Notes: generated from the sequence alone by a model not told the origin. DNA of 16,667 nt from an uncultured bacterium (GCA_902826945.1 CADEGS010000059.1:3186-19852), one strand, 5' to 3'. Counted from the stretch's first letter, positions 7,555 through 15,926 are shown. Translations and numbers: made by a program.

Positions 7555-8775
7555 TCAGCGAGAGGCCGAGGCCGGCGCGGCCGCGCGCGCCGACGCCAGG
7601 TCGCGCGCGTCGTGCGGGATCAGCTTCGCGTAGCCCTTCGTCTCGAGCCAGGGGTAGACCGAGGTCAGGGGCGTCACGAGCCCCATGTGCGGCACGATCG
7701 TCGGGCGCAGCGAGCCGTGCGTGTAGATCTTCGAGAAGATCCCCAGCAGCTCGTGCGTCTCGCCGTCGAAGATGCCGCCGCCCGAGTTTCCGATGTACGT
7801 CGGGGCGTTGATCATCCAGTAGAGCTCGCCGTCCACGTCGTGGTGGCGGGTGGCGATCTCGCCGCGCGTCGGGATCGGGTCGTTGCCGAGCGGACAGCCG
7901 ACGGCGTAGATGTCGTCGAAGATGCGTACTTCCTCGAGGCGCTCGGGCGTCGCCAGGGCGGCGCCGTGGCGCAGGTCGTCGGGCGTGTGCAGGACGAGCA
8001 GCGCGACGTCGAGGTCGGCGTCGAACTCGAGCAGCGCGGCCGACTCGCGGCGGATCGTGCCGTCCTCGTCGTAGACCGCGACCGCGACGGGCTCGTCGCG
8101 GTGCGACGCGTCGCCCTGGATGTCGCGCACGACGTGCCAGGCGGTCAAGAGGAACGTCTCGAAGCCCTCGCCCGCGGCCTCGGGATGCGAGGCGAGCAGC
8201 ACGCCGCTGCCGACGCTCGACTCGCCCGAGATCTGCACGATCGGTCCGACGAGGTCGATCCACATGCGTCGCAGGTCGCGCGGCGCGGCGATCTCGGCCA
8301 CGCGCCGCTGGCTCTCGCCGGCGATCAGGCTGGCGGTGGACGCGATCTCGCGCAGGCTCTCCCAGCGCCGTTGCAGGCGCTCCTCCCGCTCGGCCATCTC
8401 GGCCTCGATCTCGGGCACGAAGGTCGCGTGCGCCTCGCGCAGCTGCGCCAGGTCGGTGGCCTGGGCCTCGACCGCGTGGCCGATGCTGCCCAGCCGGTGC
8501 TCGGTCGTGTCGAGCCGCTCGCGCAGCGTCGCGCGCGTGGACTCCTCCGACAGCACGGCCTGGTCGAGCTCGGTGCGCAGGGAGGCGAGGTCCTGGCGCA
8601 CCGAGTCGAGCCGGTCCTGGAAGGCCTCGTAGGCCCGCTCGCGCCGGGTGGTCTCCTCGTCCACCGCTGCGAGGCGCTCCTCGAAGCGCTGCTGGACGAC
8701 GTAGCCGCCGCTCGCCAGGGCGACCACGGGGAGGACGGTGATGAGGACGGGGGACAGTTTCGAATGCCGATCCAT
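7555..8775 (-). CDS. Membrane-anchored coiled-coil trypsin-like serine protease
   Basis: A 406-residue protein with one N-terminal membrane segment (about 8-26, VLITVLPVVALASGGYVV). A long heptad-like charged region at about 28-165, rich in Glu, Arg and Leu, predicts a coiled coil. From about 172 there is a trypsin-2/HtrA-like protease domain. The triad is visible: His214 in LTAWHVV, Asp256 in DADLDVALL and Ser331 in GNSGGGIF, with an oxyanion-type glycine context. No PDZ domain follows, so it is not a standard DegP/HtrA. The catalytic domain should face the periplasm, with the coiled coil setting oligomer state or distance from the membrane; this is inference. An Ala/Ser-rich tail closes the protein. 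No good SD precedes the ATG at 8775. A weak TTGAGA (8848-8843) with GATACC (8823-8818) could be a promoter, but the 19-nt spacing is poor. Confidence 0.88.
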   Translation of the reverse strand: MDRHSKLSPVLITVLPVVALASGGYVVQQRFEERLAAVDEETTRRERAYEAFQDRLDSVRQDLASLRTELDQAVLSEESTRATLRERLDTTEHRLGSIGHAVEAQATDLAQLREAHATFVPEIEAEMAEREERLQRRWESLREIASTASLIAGESQRRVAEIAAPRDLRRMWIDLVGPIVQISGESSVGSGVLLASHPEAAGEGFETFLLTAWHVVRDIQGDASHRDEPVAVAVYDEDGTIRRESAALLEFDADLDVALLVLHTPDDLRHGAALATPERLEEVRIFDDIYAVGCPLGNDPIPTRGEIATRHHDVDGELYWMINAPTYIGNSGGGIFDGETHELLGIFSKIYTHGSLRPTIVPHMGLVTPLTSVYPWLETKGYAKLIPHDARDLASARAAAPASASR

Positions 8776-9039
8776 GGGTGTGGGGACGGCCGCCCGCGCG
8801 GCCCGCGTCGGACATCCGGTATCGGCTGGCGGGCACGGCCCGTCTCAAGCCTCGCCGGAGAGCCCTCGGCGGCGCCGCCGGAGAAGGCGCTCATCTCCTT
8901 CTCCCCCAAGGAGTTAGCTTCCTCGTAGGCCGGCCGGGTAGCGCCTTCCAGGCCAGGCGCACGGAGCGGAGCGCGCCAGGGGGGCGCCCCAGGCCCTCGG
9001 CCCGACCCTCCGGAGGCGAGTCGCGCGCGCGCCGCCGGA

Positions 9040-11202
9040 TCAGCGAAGCGGCCGCACGTTCAGGATGCGGTCGCCGACCTCGAGCCGATCGAGGACGTCG
9101 CCGCCCGCCCGCAGCTCGCCGAAGATCGTGTAGCGACCGTCGAGGTGGGGCGTCGGCCGCTGCGTCACGAAGAACTGGCTCCCGCCGCTGTCGGGGTCCT
9201 CGTTGCGCGGCATGCCGAGCGAGCCGCGGGTGGTCTTGCGCGGCGTGAACTCCTGCGGGAGGAACGCGCCGTTCCACGGGCGCGCGCCGTTCCCGTCGCC
9301 GCGGTAGTCGCCGCCCTGCACGACGAAGTCCGGCACGACGCGATGGAAGGTCAGGCCCTCGTAGGCGCCGTTCCTGGCGAGCTGCACGAAGTTGTGGACG
9401 TGCAGCGGCGTCTCGGCGGGGAACAGCTCGAAGACGAGCGTGCCGCGGCTCGTGACGACCTCGACCAGCGGGTCGTAGCGGTAGTTCGGGTAGTCCTCGC
9501 CGGGCAACGGCACCGGTCCGTCCACGCCGCGGGCCGCCACGCGGCGCCCGGCGGGAGCCCCGCCGAAGCGCTCGTCGAGCGTGCGCAGCGCCACCTGCGC
9601 CACGTAGGGGCGCGGGTCGTCGAGCGCCGCCAGCACGAACGCCTTCGCCTCCTCGCCGCCGAGCGCGCCCAGGCTCTCGATGGCGTTGAACGCGACCTCT
9701 GCCGCGACGTCGCCCTGCGAGGTGCGGAAGGCGCGCTCGAGCGGCTCGCGGTCGCTCGCGTCGGGCATCGCGCGCAGCGCCTGCACGGCGGCCAGCCGCA
9801 GCCCGTTGTCGGGCGACTCGAGCACACGGTGCAGGAACGCGCGCGTCGCGTCGCCCGGGTGCGAGCCGAGCGCCTCGACGGCCTGCGTCGCGACGCGCGG
9901 GTCCTCGTCGGCCGCCAGGCGCTGGAGCAGCGTGACCGCCCCCGGGTCCGCCAGCGCCGCCAGGCTGCGCGCGGCGCCGGCGCGCAGCACGGGGTCCTCG
10001 CGCCGGACCTCCTGGGCCAGGAGCTCGAGCGCGTCGCTCGCCGGCAGGAGCCGCGCGAGCGAGCCCAGCGCCTCGACGCGCACCTCGGTCGAGACGTCGA
10101 GCTGTCCGCGCCGCAGCCGTGCCAGCACGTCCTCGCGCTCCGCGGCGAAGCCGCCCAGCGCGCTCATCGCGGCGGCGCGCACGTGGCCGCTCGGGTGCTC
10201 GACGGCGCGGAAGAGCGCCGGCAGCGCGCGGGGGTCGCCCCACGCGCCCAGGCCCCGGGCCGCCTCGTAGGCGGCGCGCCAGTCCGACTGCGTGTCGTCG
10301 AGGGCGCGCGCCAGGGCCAGGCCGATCTCGTCGTCGGGCGCGAGCGAGGCCAGGCCGCGCACCGCGAACAGGCGCTCCAGCGCTCCGGGCGTGGCCGCGT
10401 ACTCGAGGAAGGCGCCGCGGCCGAGCGCGGCGCGGCGCTGCGAGAGCGCATAGAGCACGCGCCACACGAACTCGGGCTCGATGCGCGGCGGCCCCTCCTG
10501 CGACGGGCGCAGCTGGTAGGGCCGCAGCGCGTCGAGCAGCGCCCGATCGACCTCGTCCGCGTCGTCGGCGTCGGGATCCCAGCGCGCGGTCGCGATGGCG
10601 GCCTCGATGCGCACGCGCGGGTCGGTGTCGCGCAGCGCGAGCAGGAGCTCGCGGTGCAGGCGCGGGTCGGGCAGGCGGCTGGCAGCCTCGACGACGCGCG
10701 CGCGCAGCTCGGGGTCGTTGTCGTTGCGGTAGGAGGCGAGCGTCCCCGCTCCCGCCGGGTCGCCGCGCAGCCCGAGCGCGAAGGCGGCCGCGTAGCGCAC
10801 GGCCGGGGCAGGATCCTGCAGGCGCTGGGAGAGCGCGTTCGACGCCTCGCTCCCCACGGCCGGCCAGGGCAGGCGCCCGGCGGCCTCGGTGGCGCGCAGG
10901 CGTACGCGCTCGTCGGCGTGCGCGCACAGCTCGAAGAGCCGTCCGCGTCCGCTCGAGCGAGCGTAGGAGAGGCGGGCGATCTCCGCGAACTCGGCGCCGA
11001 CGTCGAGCTCGATCTGGCTGCCGCGCTGGAGCTCGCCGCGCTCCCCGCCGGCTTGCAGGGAGGGGTTCTCGAGCGCCTGGCGCCGCGCCGCCAGCGCGGG
11101 CTCGGGTGCAGCCTGGCTCGACCCGCAGGAGCCGAGGGCGAGGGCGCCCAGCGCCCAGGGCGCGGCCGCGAGCGCGCGGGCCGAGGGTCGGGAAGACGTC
11201 AT
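9040..11202 (-). CDS. Lipoprotein with HEAT-type repeats and C-terminal cyclophilin (peptidyl-prolyl isomerase)
   Basis: A 720-residue protein. The start at 11202 gives a lipoprotein signal with lipobox LGSC (Cys26). The frame is open upstream to 11490, but that overlaps ribBA on the other strand. Residues about 75-560 are a run of HEAT/PBS-lyase-like helical repeats recognisable by units such as [43 protein letters not shown] and [15 protein letters not shown]. Residues about 574-720 form a cyclophilin domain with [14 protein letters not shown] (catalytic Arg near 621), GGSQFFVT (near 674) and [11 protein letters not shown]. The key Arg, Gln and Phe positions are kept, so activity is plausible. 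The repeats probably bind client proteins while the cyclophilin isomerises Xaa-Pro bonds, outside the cytoplasmic membrane. It is divergent from ribBA across 145 nt. It lies 264 nt upstream of the protease gene on the same strand, suggesting shared envelope protein quality control. Confidence 0.9.
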   Translation of the reverse strand: MTSSRPSARALAAAPWALGALALGSCGSSQAAPEPALAARRQALENPSLQAGGERGELQRGSQIELDVGAEFAEIARLSYARSSGRGRLFELCAHADERVRLRATEAAGRLPWPAVGSEASNALSQRLQDPAPAVRYAAAFALGLRGDPAGAGTLASYRNDNDPELRARVVEAASRLPDPRLHRELLLALRDTDPRVRIEAAIATARWDPDADDADEVDRALLDALRPYQLRPSQEGPPRIEPEFVWRVLYALSQRRAALGRGAFLEYAATPGALERLFAVRGLASLAPDDEIGLALARALDDTQSDWRAAYEAARGLGAWGDPRALPALFRAVEHPSGHVRAAAMSALGGFAAEREDVLARLRRGQLDVSTEVRVEALGSLARLLPASDALELLAQEVRREDPVLRAGAARSLAALADPGAVTLLQRLAADEDPRVATQAVEALGSHPGDATRAFLHRVLESPDNGLRLAAVQALRAMPDASDREPLERAFRTSQGDVAAEVAFNAIESLGALGGEEAKAFVLAALDDPRPYVAQVALRTLDERFGGAPAGRRVAARGVDGPVPLPGEDYPNYRYDPLVEVVTSRGTLVFELFPAETPLHVHNFVQLARNGAYEGLTFHRVVPDFVVQGGDYRGDGNGARPWNGAFLPQEFTPRKTTRGSLGMPRNEDPDSGGSQFFVTQRPTPHLDGRYTIFGELRAGGDVLDRLEVGDRILNVRPLR

Positions 11203-11230
11203 GCGCAGCGTTGCCGGCGCGGCCGAGCGC

Positions 11231-11261
11231 TTGCGTCTCCACGCCGAGGCGCGGTTACTAT
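11231..11261 (+). promoter_or_regulatory. Possible promoter for the ribBA operon
   Basis: TTGCGT (11231-11236) and TACTAT (11256-11261) are separated by 19 nt, in an island that is less GC-rich than its surroundings within the ribBA/HEAT-cyclophilin intergenic region. Transcription from here would give a leader of about 80 nt. The -10 matches consensus at four of six positions; the spacing is longer than ideal. Confidence 0.35.
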
Positions 11262-11287
11262 GACCGGTCGCCTGGGGCGCGCAAAGG

Positions 11288-11342
11288 GCGGAGGTCCCTT
11301 CCTCCGCGCGCGCCGAGGACGGCCCAGCCGTCCGCCCGGAGG
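11288..11342 (+). promoter_or_regulatory. Candidate structured leader controlling ribBA translation
   Basis: Two perfect hairpins lie in tandem. GCGGAGG (11288-11294) pairs with CCTCCGC (11301-11307), loop TCCCTT. GGACGGC (11317-11323) pairs with GCCGTCC (11327-11333), loop CCA. The ribosome binding site GGAGG is at 11338-11342, 5 nt before the ATG. CCTCCG (11301-11306) is also exactly complementary to CGGAGG (11337-11342), so the first stem and a structure hiding the ribosome binding site exclude each other. I do not find the conserved FMN riboswitch (RFN) core. Switching is inference; at this GC content some stems arise by chance. Confidence 0.4.
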
Positions 11343-11347
11343 CCTGC

Positions 11348-12628
11348 ATGCCCGCCAGTCCGATCCCCGAGATCCTCGAAGAGCTGCGCGCCGGCCGCAT
11401 GGTGATCCTGGTGGACGACCCCTCGCGCGAGAACGAGGGCGACCTGGCGATGCTCGCCGAGCACGCCACGCCGGCCGCGATCAACTTCATGGTGCGCGAG
11501 GCGCGCGGGCTCGTCTGCCTGCCGATGGCGGGCGAGGACTGCGATCGGCTCGGCCTGCGGCCTCAGGTCGAGCGCAACACGAGCCGCATGGGCACCGCCT
11601 TCACCGTCTCGATCGAGGCGGCCAGCGGGGTCACGACCGGGATCAGCGCCGCCGACCGCGCGCACACGATCCGCACCGCCTGTCGCCCCGACGCCCTGCC
11701 CGACGACCTGTGCAGCCCCGGCCACGTCTTCCCGCTGCGGGCCAAGGAGGGGGGCGTGCTCGTGCGCGGCGGCCAGACCGAGGGCATCGTGGACCTGGCG
11801 CGCCTCGCGGGCGCGCGCGTCCCCGCGGGCGTGATCTGCGAGATCATGCAGGAGGACGGCTCGATGGCGCGCATGCCCGAGCTGGAGGCCTTTGCCCGCC
11901 GGCACGCGCTCAAGATCTGCACGATCGCCGACCTGATCGCCTGGCGGCGCCAGAACGAGCGCCTGATCGAGCCGGTCGTCATGGACGTGCCCTTGCCGAC
12001 GCCGCAGGGCACCTTCGCGAGCCACCTCTTCCGCACGAAGGTCGGCGATGCCGAGCACGTGGTGCTGGCCCGCGGCATGCCGGGGCCGGGGCTCGACGGC
12101 CCGCGCGAAGCCGTCTCCGAGCCGGTCCTGGTGCGCGTCCACTCCGAATGCCTGACCGGCGACGTCTTCGGCTCGCAGCGCTGCGACTGCGGCCCGCAGC
12201 TCTCCCAGGCGCTGGCCGCGCTGGCCAGGGAGCCGCGCGGCGTCCTGCTCTACCTGCGCCAGGAGGGGCGGGGCATCGGCCTCGCGAACAAGCTGCGCGC
12301 CTACCAGCTCCAGGACTCCGGCCTGGACACCGTCGAGGCCAACCAGGCCCTGGGCTTCCCGGCCGACCTGCGCGAGTACGGGATCGGCGCCCAGATCCTC
12401 CATTACCTGGGGGTGCGCCGCATGCGCATCCTGACCAACAACCCGAAGAAGATGCACGGACTCTCGGGCTACGGGCTCGAGCTGGTCGACCAGGTGCCGC
12501 TGTTCACCGCTCCCAACCCCAACAACATCAAGTACTTGCGTACGAAGCGCGACAAGCTCGGGCACACCTTGGGGGGGATCGAGGAGCCTTCCCGCGGCCC
12601 CGGCTCGCTCGCCGAAGCCCAGGAATAG
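11348..12628 (+). CDS. ribBA: Bifunctional 3,4-dihydroxy-2-butanone-4-phosphate synthase / GTP cyclohydrolase II
   Basis: A 426-residue fusion catalysing the two entry reactions of riboflavin synthesis, both cytoplasmic. The RibB half (about 1-200) makes dihydroxybutanone phosphate from ribulose 5-phosphate. It shows the acidic loop SRENEGDL (26-33, with R27, E28, E30 and D32), [12 protein letters not shown] (97-108), SPGHVFPL (His126) and GQTEG. The RibA half (about 205-410) opens GTP. It shows the zinc cysteines C268, C279 and C281 in [17 protein letters not shown], then [10 protein letters not shown] (304-312) and [10 protein letters not shown] (363-372). All key residues I can identify are present, so both activities are expected. 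The start at 11348 has GGAGG five nt upstream and a normal RibB N-terminus. An ECF sigma factor gene follows after 27 nt, tying vitamin synthesis to the regulatory genes downstream, possibly by accident of operon layout. Confidence 0.97.
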   Translation: MPASPIPEILEELRAGRMVILVDDPSRENEGDLAMLAEHATPAAINFMVREARGLVCLPMAGEDCDRLGLRPQVERNTSRMGTAFTVSIEAASGVTTGISAADRAHTIRTACRPDALPDDLCSPGHVFPLRAKEGGVLVRGGQTEGIVDLARLAGARVPAGVICEIMQEDGSMARMPELEAFARRHALKICTIADLIAWRRQNERLIEPVVMDVPLPTPQGTFASHLFRTKVGDAEHVVLARGMPGPGLDGPREAVSEPVLVRVHSECLTGDVFGSQRCDCGPQLSQALAALAREPRGVLLYLRQEGRGIGLANKLRAYQLQDSGLDTVEANQALGFPADLREYGIGAQILHYLGVRRMRILTNNPKKMHGLSGYGLELVDQVPLFTAPNPNNIKYLRTKRDKLGHTLGGIEEPSRGPGSLAEAQE

Positions 12629-12655
12629 GGCGCGACCCGGGGCGTCCCAGCCCCG

Positions 12656-13264
12656 ATGGACGCCTGGATGCAGCCGGCCGCCCGAGAGGACATCTCCCTG
12701 ATCGAGGAGACGCTGGGGGGCAACCCCCTCGCGTTCCAGCTCCTCGTCGAGCGCTACCAGGAGCGCGTCTTCTCGCTCGTGCGCCACTACACGCGCAACC
12801 CGGTCGAGGTCGAGGACATCGCCCAGGACACGTTCCTGAAGGCGTACCGCAAGCTGGCCGGCTTCCAGCGCCAGAGCTCGTTCTCGACCTGGCTCTACCG
12901 CGTGGCGGTGAACACCGCGCTCGACCACCTGAAGAAGGCCGGGCGCAGCCCGGTGCAGGTCGTGGACGACCCCGAGCTCCTGCCGGGGTCCACCGGCCGG
13001 ACCGGCGCTCCGCGCATCGGCGCGCCCGACGCACGCCTGGAGCGCGAGGAGATCGCCCGCATCACCCACCGGGTGCTCGAGGAGCTGCCGGAGATCTTCC
13101 GCACCGTCCTCGTGCTGCGCGAGTTCGAGGACCTCTCGTACCAGGAGATGGCCGACCTCCTGGGCGTCTCGATCGGCACCGTCGAGTCGCGGCTGTTCCG
13201 GGCGCGCGCGCGCTTCAAGGAGGCGCTGCTGCGCTTGCATCCGGAATTCGCCAGCCTCTCGTGA
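12656..13264 (+). CDS. RNA polymerase ECF sigma factor (RpoE-like)
   Basis: A 202-residue ECF sigma factor, typical in length. Region 2 spans about 24-97: AFQLLVERYQERVFSLVRHY, then the core-binding DIAQDTFLKAYRKL (54-67), then the -10-recognition segment FSTWLYRVAVNTALDHLKK. A Pro/Gly-rich linker (about 98-128) leads to region 4 at about 136-190, with LPEIFRTVLVLREFEDLSYQEMADLLG and the helix-turn-helix end VSIGTVESRLFRARARF. Other possible starts exist (ATG at 12668), and no good SD precedes 12656, so the first few residues are uncertain. The anti-sigma gene begins 10 nt after the stop, with its SD overlapping the sigma stop codon. ECF factors are normally held by such an anti-sigma until an envelope signal frees them. 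I could not identify an autoregulatory promoter; the gene probably rides on the ribBA transcript. Confidence 0.95.
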   Translation: MDAWMQPAAREDISLIEETLGGNPLAFQLLVERYQERVFSLVRHYTRNPVEVEDIAQDTFLKAYRKLAGFQRQSSFSTWLYRVAVNTALDHLKKAGRSPVQVVDDPELLPGSTGRTGAPRIGAPDARLEREEIARITHRVLEELPEIFRTVLVLREFEDLSYQEMADLLGVSIGTVESRLFRARARFKEALLRLHPEFASLS

Positions 13265-13274
13265 GGAAGACAAC

Positions 13275-13811
13275 ATGAAGATGAGCTGCGAAAACGCCTC
13301 CGGGCTGGTTCCGAGCTACCTCGACGGCGAGCTCTCGCCGGAGCAGAGCCACGCGCTGCGCGAGCATCTGCTCGACTGCCGCGACTGCCGCGAGCTCGCC
13401 AAGGAAGGCAAGACCTTCTCGCGCTGGTTCGTGGACGGGGACGCCGCGCGCCTGGTCCCCGACGGCTTCGCCGCGCGCGTCGCGCGGCGCGCCTTCGCCG
13501 GCGATCCGGGCGCGCGCGACCCGGCCGAGGTCCCCGCGGCCCTCCCGCGGCGCCAGCACCTGACCTTTCTCCTGCGCGCGGTCACCGCGGCGGCGGCGGT
13601 GCTGCTCGTGCTCGCGATCGGGATCCAGCGCCGCGGCTTGCCGAGCGGAGAGGACCTGCGCGCCCAGTCGCTCGCGCCCTGGGAGCGTCCCGGCGCGCAG
13701 CCGGCGCCCGACCTGCCCGTCGAGCGCCCGGCGCTCGAGACGCCCGAGGAGGACGACGCGGAGGGCCAGGAAGCGTCCCCGCCTGCCGATCCTCCGGAGG
13801 GGCCGCGTTGA
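13275..13811 (+). CDS. Transmembrane anti-sigma factor with HxxxCxxC zinc-binding motif
   Basis: A 178-residue protein. The N-terminal 40 residues form a ZAS-type anti-sigma domain: Cys5, then His31-x3-Cys35-x2-Cys38, within the usual LVPSYLDGELSPEQ...REHLLDCRDC pattern. A single membrane segment follows at about 96-116 (TFLLRAVTAAAAVLLVLAIGI). The outer part (about 120-178) is short, disordered-looking and rich in Pro and Glu, with no folded sensor domain. The SD GAGGAAG overlaps the stop codon of the sigma gene, favouring coupled, stoichiometric synthesis. The likely role is to hold the preceding ECF factor at the membrane. Because its own outer part is so small, signal sensing may be left to the next gene product. 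The stop overlaps the next start (TTGA). Confidence 0.9.
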   Translation: MKMSCENASGLVPSYLDGELSPEQSHALREHLLDCRDCRELAKEGKTFSRWFVDGDAARLVPDGFAARVARRAFAGDPGARDPAEVPAALPRRQHLTFLLRAVTAAAAVLLVLAIGIQRRGLPSGEDLRAQSLAPWERPGAQPAPDLPVERPALETPEEDDAEGQEASPPADPPEGPR

Positions 13812-14179
13812 TCGACTCGGAGCGCTTCTGGATCGTCGTGCTCGCGCTGGTCTCCTTCCTGGCCGGGGCGGGAGGCGGCGTCCTGTGGGCGCTCGACCGC
13901 TCGCCCGTCCGCGAGCGCCTGCCGATGGACGGCTACGCGCAGCGCCTCTCCAAGGAATTCGCATTGACGCCCGAGCAGCGCCAGGACCTGCGCACGATCC
14001 TCGGCCTCTACCATTCCGATGTGGAGGAGCTGAAGGTGCGCCAGATGGGCGGGGCGGAGGAGGAGCTGGTGCGCATCGGGCTCACCTGCCGCGACCGGAT
14101 CCGCAAGTGGGTGCTGGCGCCCGAGGAGCGCTCGCGCTTCGATCGGCTCAGCCTGCCCGTGACCCTCTCCCGGCTCTGA
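13808..14179 (+). CDS. Small membrane-anchored Spy/CpxP/CnrX-like periplasmic protein
   Basis: A 123-residue protein that begins with TTG at 13808. This start is supported by GGAGG seven nt upstream (13796-13800), by the TTGA overlap with the anti-sigma stop, and by the membrane segment directly after it (about 8-29, WIVVLALVSFLAGAGGGVLWAL). The remainder is helical, with LTPEQ at 53-57 (LTPEQRQDLRTIL) and a second related motif LAPEERSRFDRL (103-114). The paired LTxxQ-like motifs are the hallmark of the Spy/CpxP/CnrX group of periplasmic chaperones and metal sensors. Only one His (69) plus Met80 and Cys94 are available as ligands, so the CnrX metal site is not evidently conserved. Position immediately after an ECF sigma/anti-sigma pair suggests it senses an envelope signal and talks to the anti-sigma. 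Family assignment rests on short motifs and topology, so it is moderate. Confidence 0.75.
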   Translation: MIDSERFWIVVLALVSFLAGAGGGVLWALDRSPVRERLPMDGYAQRLSKEFALTPEQRQDLRTILGLYHSDVEELKVRQMGGAEEELVRIGLTCRDRIRKWVLAPEERSRFDRLSLPVTLSRL

Positions 14180-14198
14180 GAGCGCCCGAACCCCGCGC

Positions 14199-15926
14199 AT
14201 GAAGTCCTGCGGCATCCACGTCGACCAGCGCAGCGCCTACCTCGTCGCCCTCGACGGGAGCCCGAAGAAGCACCGTCTGGTCGCCTACGCGAGCGCCGAG
14301 CTCGACGGCGAGGACCCCGCCGCCGCGCTGGTGGACTTCCTGCGCGGCACGGCGAAGAAGCACAAGCTGTCGGTGGAGAGCATCGGTCTCGCGGTGGACT
14401 CGGGCGCCGTCTCCTTCCGCACGCTCGGCCTGCCCTTCGACGACCGCGCGAAGATCGAGGAGGTGCTGAAGTTCGAGGTCGAGAGCGACCTCCCGCAGTT
14501 CGACATCGACCAGGTCGTGATCGACTTCGTCATCACCGACAGCAAGCCGGGGGTCTCCTCCGAGCTGCTCGTGACGGCGGTGCCGAAGGATCGCCTGGCG
14601 GCGCGGCTCGCCGCCTGCGAGAAGGCTGGCCTCGAGGCGGAGGAGGCCGAGATCGACGGCACGGCGCTCTTCCACGCCGCGCTCGAGTCGGGCGTGCTCG
14701 ACGCGGAGAAGGCGCACCTGCTCGTGCACGTGGGCGACGCCTCGACGGTGGTGGTCGTCGCCGACGGCGGGAAGCTCGTCGGCATGCGCGCGATCCGCGC
14801 CGGCGGGCGGCCGGCGACGCCCCCGCCCGCGGCGCCCGCCGAGGGCGAGGAGCCCCCCGCCGAGGACGCGCCGGCGCCCCAACGCGACCCGGCCCAGGAC
14901 CTCGCGGAGGCGGCGCAGACCGCCGCCCGCATCCGGCGCGAGATCGTGCGCACGCTCTCGGGCGCGCGCCTCGCGCACCCGCTCGAGGCGATCCACGTCA
15001 GCGGCCGGCCGCTGGCGGGCATCGACGACCCCGACACCTTCGAGGTGCCGGTGGTCGCGCTGCGCGTGACGCCCGGCGGGTCGGACCAGCCACTGCCCTC
15101 CGAGGCGGCGGTGGCCTACGGCGCGGCGCTGCGCGCGCTCGGCGGCGGCGTCCTGCGCCCGCACCTGCGACGCGAGGAGCTGCGCTTCACGGGCACCTTC
15201 GAGCGCCTCGAGCTGCCGCTCGCCGTCGCGTTGCTCCTGGGCTTCTTCCTGCTGCTCGTCGTGTACGTCGTGACCGACCAGAAGCTGAGGCACCTCGACG
15301 TCGGCGACCCCGCGCGCGGCTTCCCGGGCGACATGCAGATCTGGCTCCAGGCGTCGAACGCCTACATGCTGCCCAACCCGAGCGGCGGCTACGCGGGCCG
15401 GCTCGAGAACCCGCCGACCGAGATCGAGACCTACGCGCGCCGGGCCGAGCGCGGGGAGATCACCGACCGTCCGGTGTTCGACCAGATGGGCGTGATCAAC
15501 CGCATGCTCGAGAGCCAGATCCGCGAGCTCGAGGTCTCGTCGGGGCTGCGCAGCGGCGACGGCACCACGCAGCCGCAGTCGGCGCTGCAGGCCTCGACGC
15601 TGGTCATGCAGGTGCTCGACGAGCTCGGGCCCAAGGCCGGGCGCTTCGCCGTGCGCAGCATGGAGGCGAGCACGCTGCCGGGGCGCGGCGGCTCGGGCGA
15701 GTCCGTGCTCGTCAAGCTCGACATCGACTTCCACGGCGAGGACGACCTGGCGGCCACGCAGCACTACACCGACTTCGCCAACGCGCTCCAGGCCGCGCCC
15801 TGGTGCGTCGAGTTCGAGCGCAAGCCGACCAAGGTCTTCGAGGACGGCAAGGGCATCTACATCGAGGGCCTGGCCGTGCGCGTGGACCTGAGCAAGCTGC
15901 CGCAGCCCGAGGAGGACCAGGCGTGA
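14199..15926 (+). CDS. GspL / PilM-PilN-like assembly protein (actin-like domain, TM, periplasmic domain)
   Basis: A 575-residue single-pass protein. Residues 1-320 have the PilM/GspL cytoplasmic actin-like fold: LPFDDRAKIEEVLKFEVESDLPQ (78-100) is typical, with the phosphate-type loop VHVGDASTVVVV (177-188) and AAVAYGAALRALGG (303-316). An Ala/Pro/Glu-rich insert sits at about 204-235. RREELRF...FERLELP leads into a membrane segment at about 338-358, as in GspL and PilN, and a periplasmic portion follows. GspL and PilM-PilN recruit the assembly ATPase to the inner-membrane platform of type II secretion or type IV pili, and partner with GspM/PilO. The next gene fits that partner and starts within this stop codon. 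No other secretion genes lie in the window, so the machine it belongs to cannot be named. The start at 14199 gives a normal N-terminus; the SD is weak. Confidence 0.8.
   Translation: MKSCGIHVDQRSAYLVALDGSPKKHRLVAYASAELDGEDPAAALVDFLRGTAKKHKLSVESIGLAVDSGAVSFRTLGLPFDDRAKIEEVLKFEVESDLPQFDIDQVVIDFVITDSKPGVSSELLVTAVPKDRLAARLAACEKAGLEAEEAEIDGTALFHAALESGVLDAEKAHLLVHVGDASTVVVVADGGKLVGMRAIRAGGRPATPPPAAPAEGEEPPAEDAPAPQRDPAQDLAEAAQTAARIRREIVRTLSGARLAHPLEAIHVSGRPLAGIDDPDTFEVPVVALRVTPGGSDQPLPSEAAVAYGAALRALGGGVLRPHLRREELRFTGTFERLELPLAVALLLGFFLLLVVYVVTDQKLRHLDVGDPARGFPGDMQIWLQASNAYMLPNPSGGYAGRLENPPTEIETYARRAERGEITDRPVFDQMGVINRMLESQIRELEVSSGLRSGDGTTQPQSALQASTLVMQVLDELGPKAGRFAVRSMEASTLPGRGGSGESVLVKLDIDFHGEDDLAATQHYTDFANALQAAPWCVEFERKPTKVFEDGKGIYIEGLAVRVDLSKLPQPEEDQA

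Noticed and set aside
8867..8904. GC palindrome (8867-8880) and 8-bp inverted repeat (8880-8887 / 8897-8904) upstream of the protease gene
   Set aside because: The stems are perfect, but there is no T tract and no consistent position relative to either gene, so I do not call a terminator or operator.
8325..8909. Minus-strand frame with a strong GGAGAAGGAG before an ATG near 8893 and 8905
   Set aside because: The ribosome-binding-like sequence is striking, but the frame runs out of phase into the protease gene and gives low-complexity Ser/Pro/Arg-rich sequence.
11258..13276. Minus-strand open frame opposite ribBA and the sigma gene
   Set aside because: Its translation mirrors the coding strand bias and shows no motif; ribBA and the ECF sigma factor are unmistakable on the plus strand.
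9145..13278. Plus-strand open frame of more than 1300 codons spanning the HEAT-cyclophilin gene, ribBA and the sigma gene
   Set aside because: It is a GC-driven shadow crossing three well-supported genes in other frames or on the other strand; the product is low-complexity Arg/Ala-rich.
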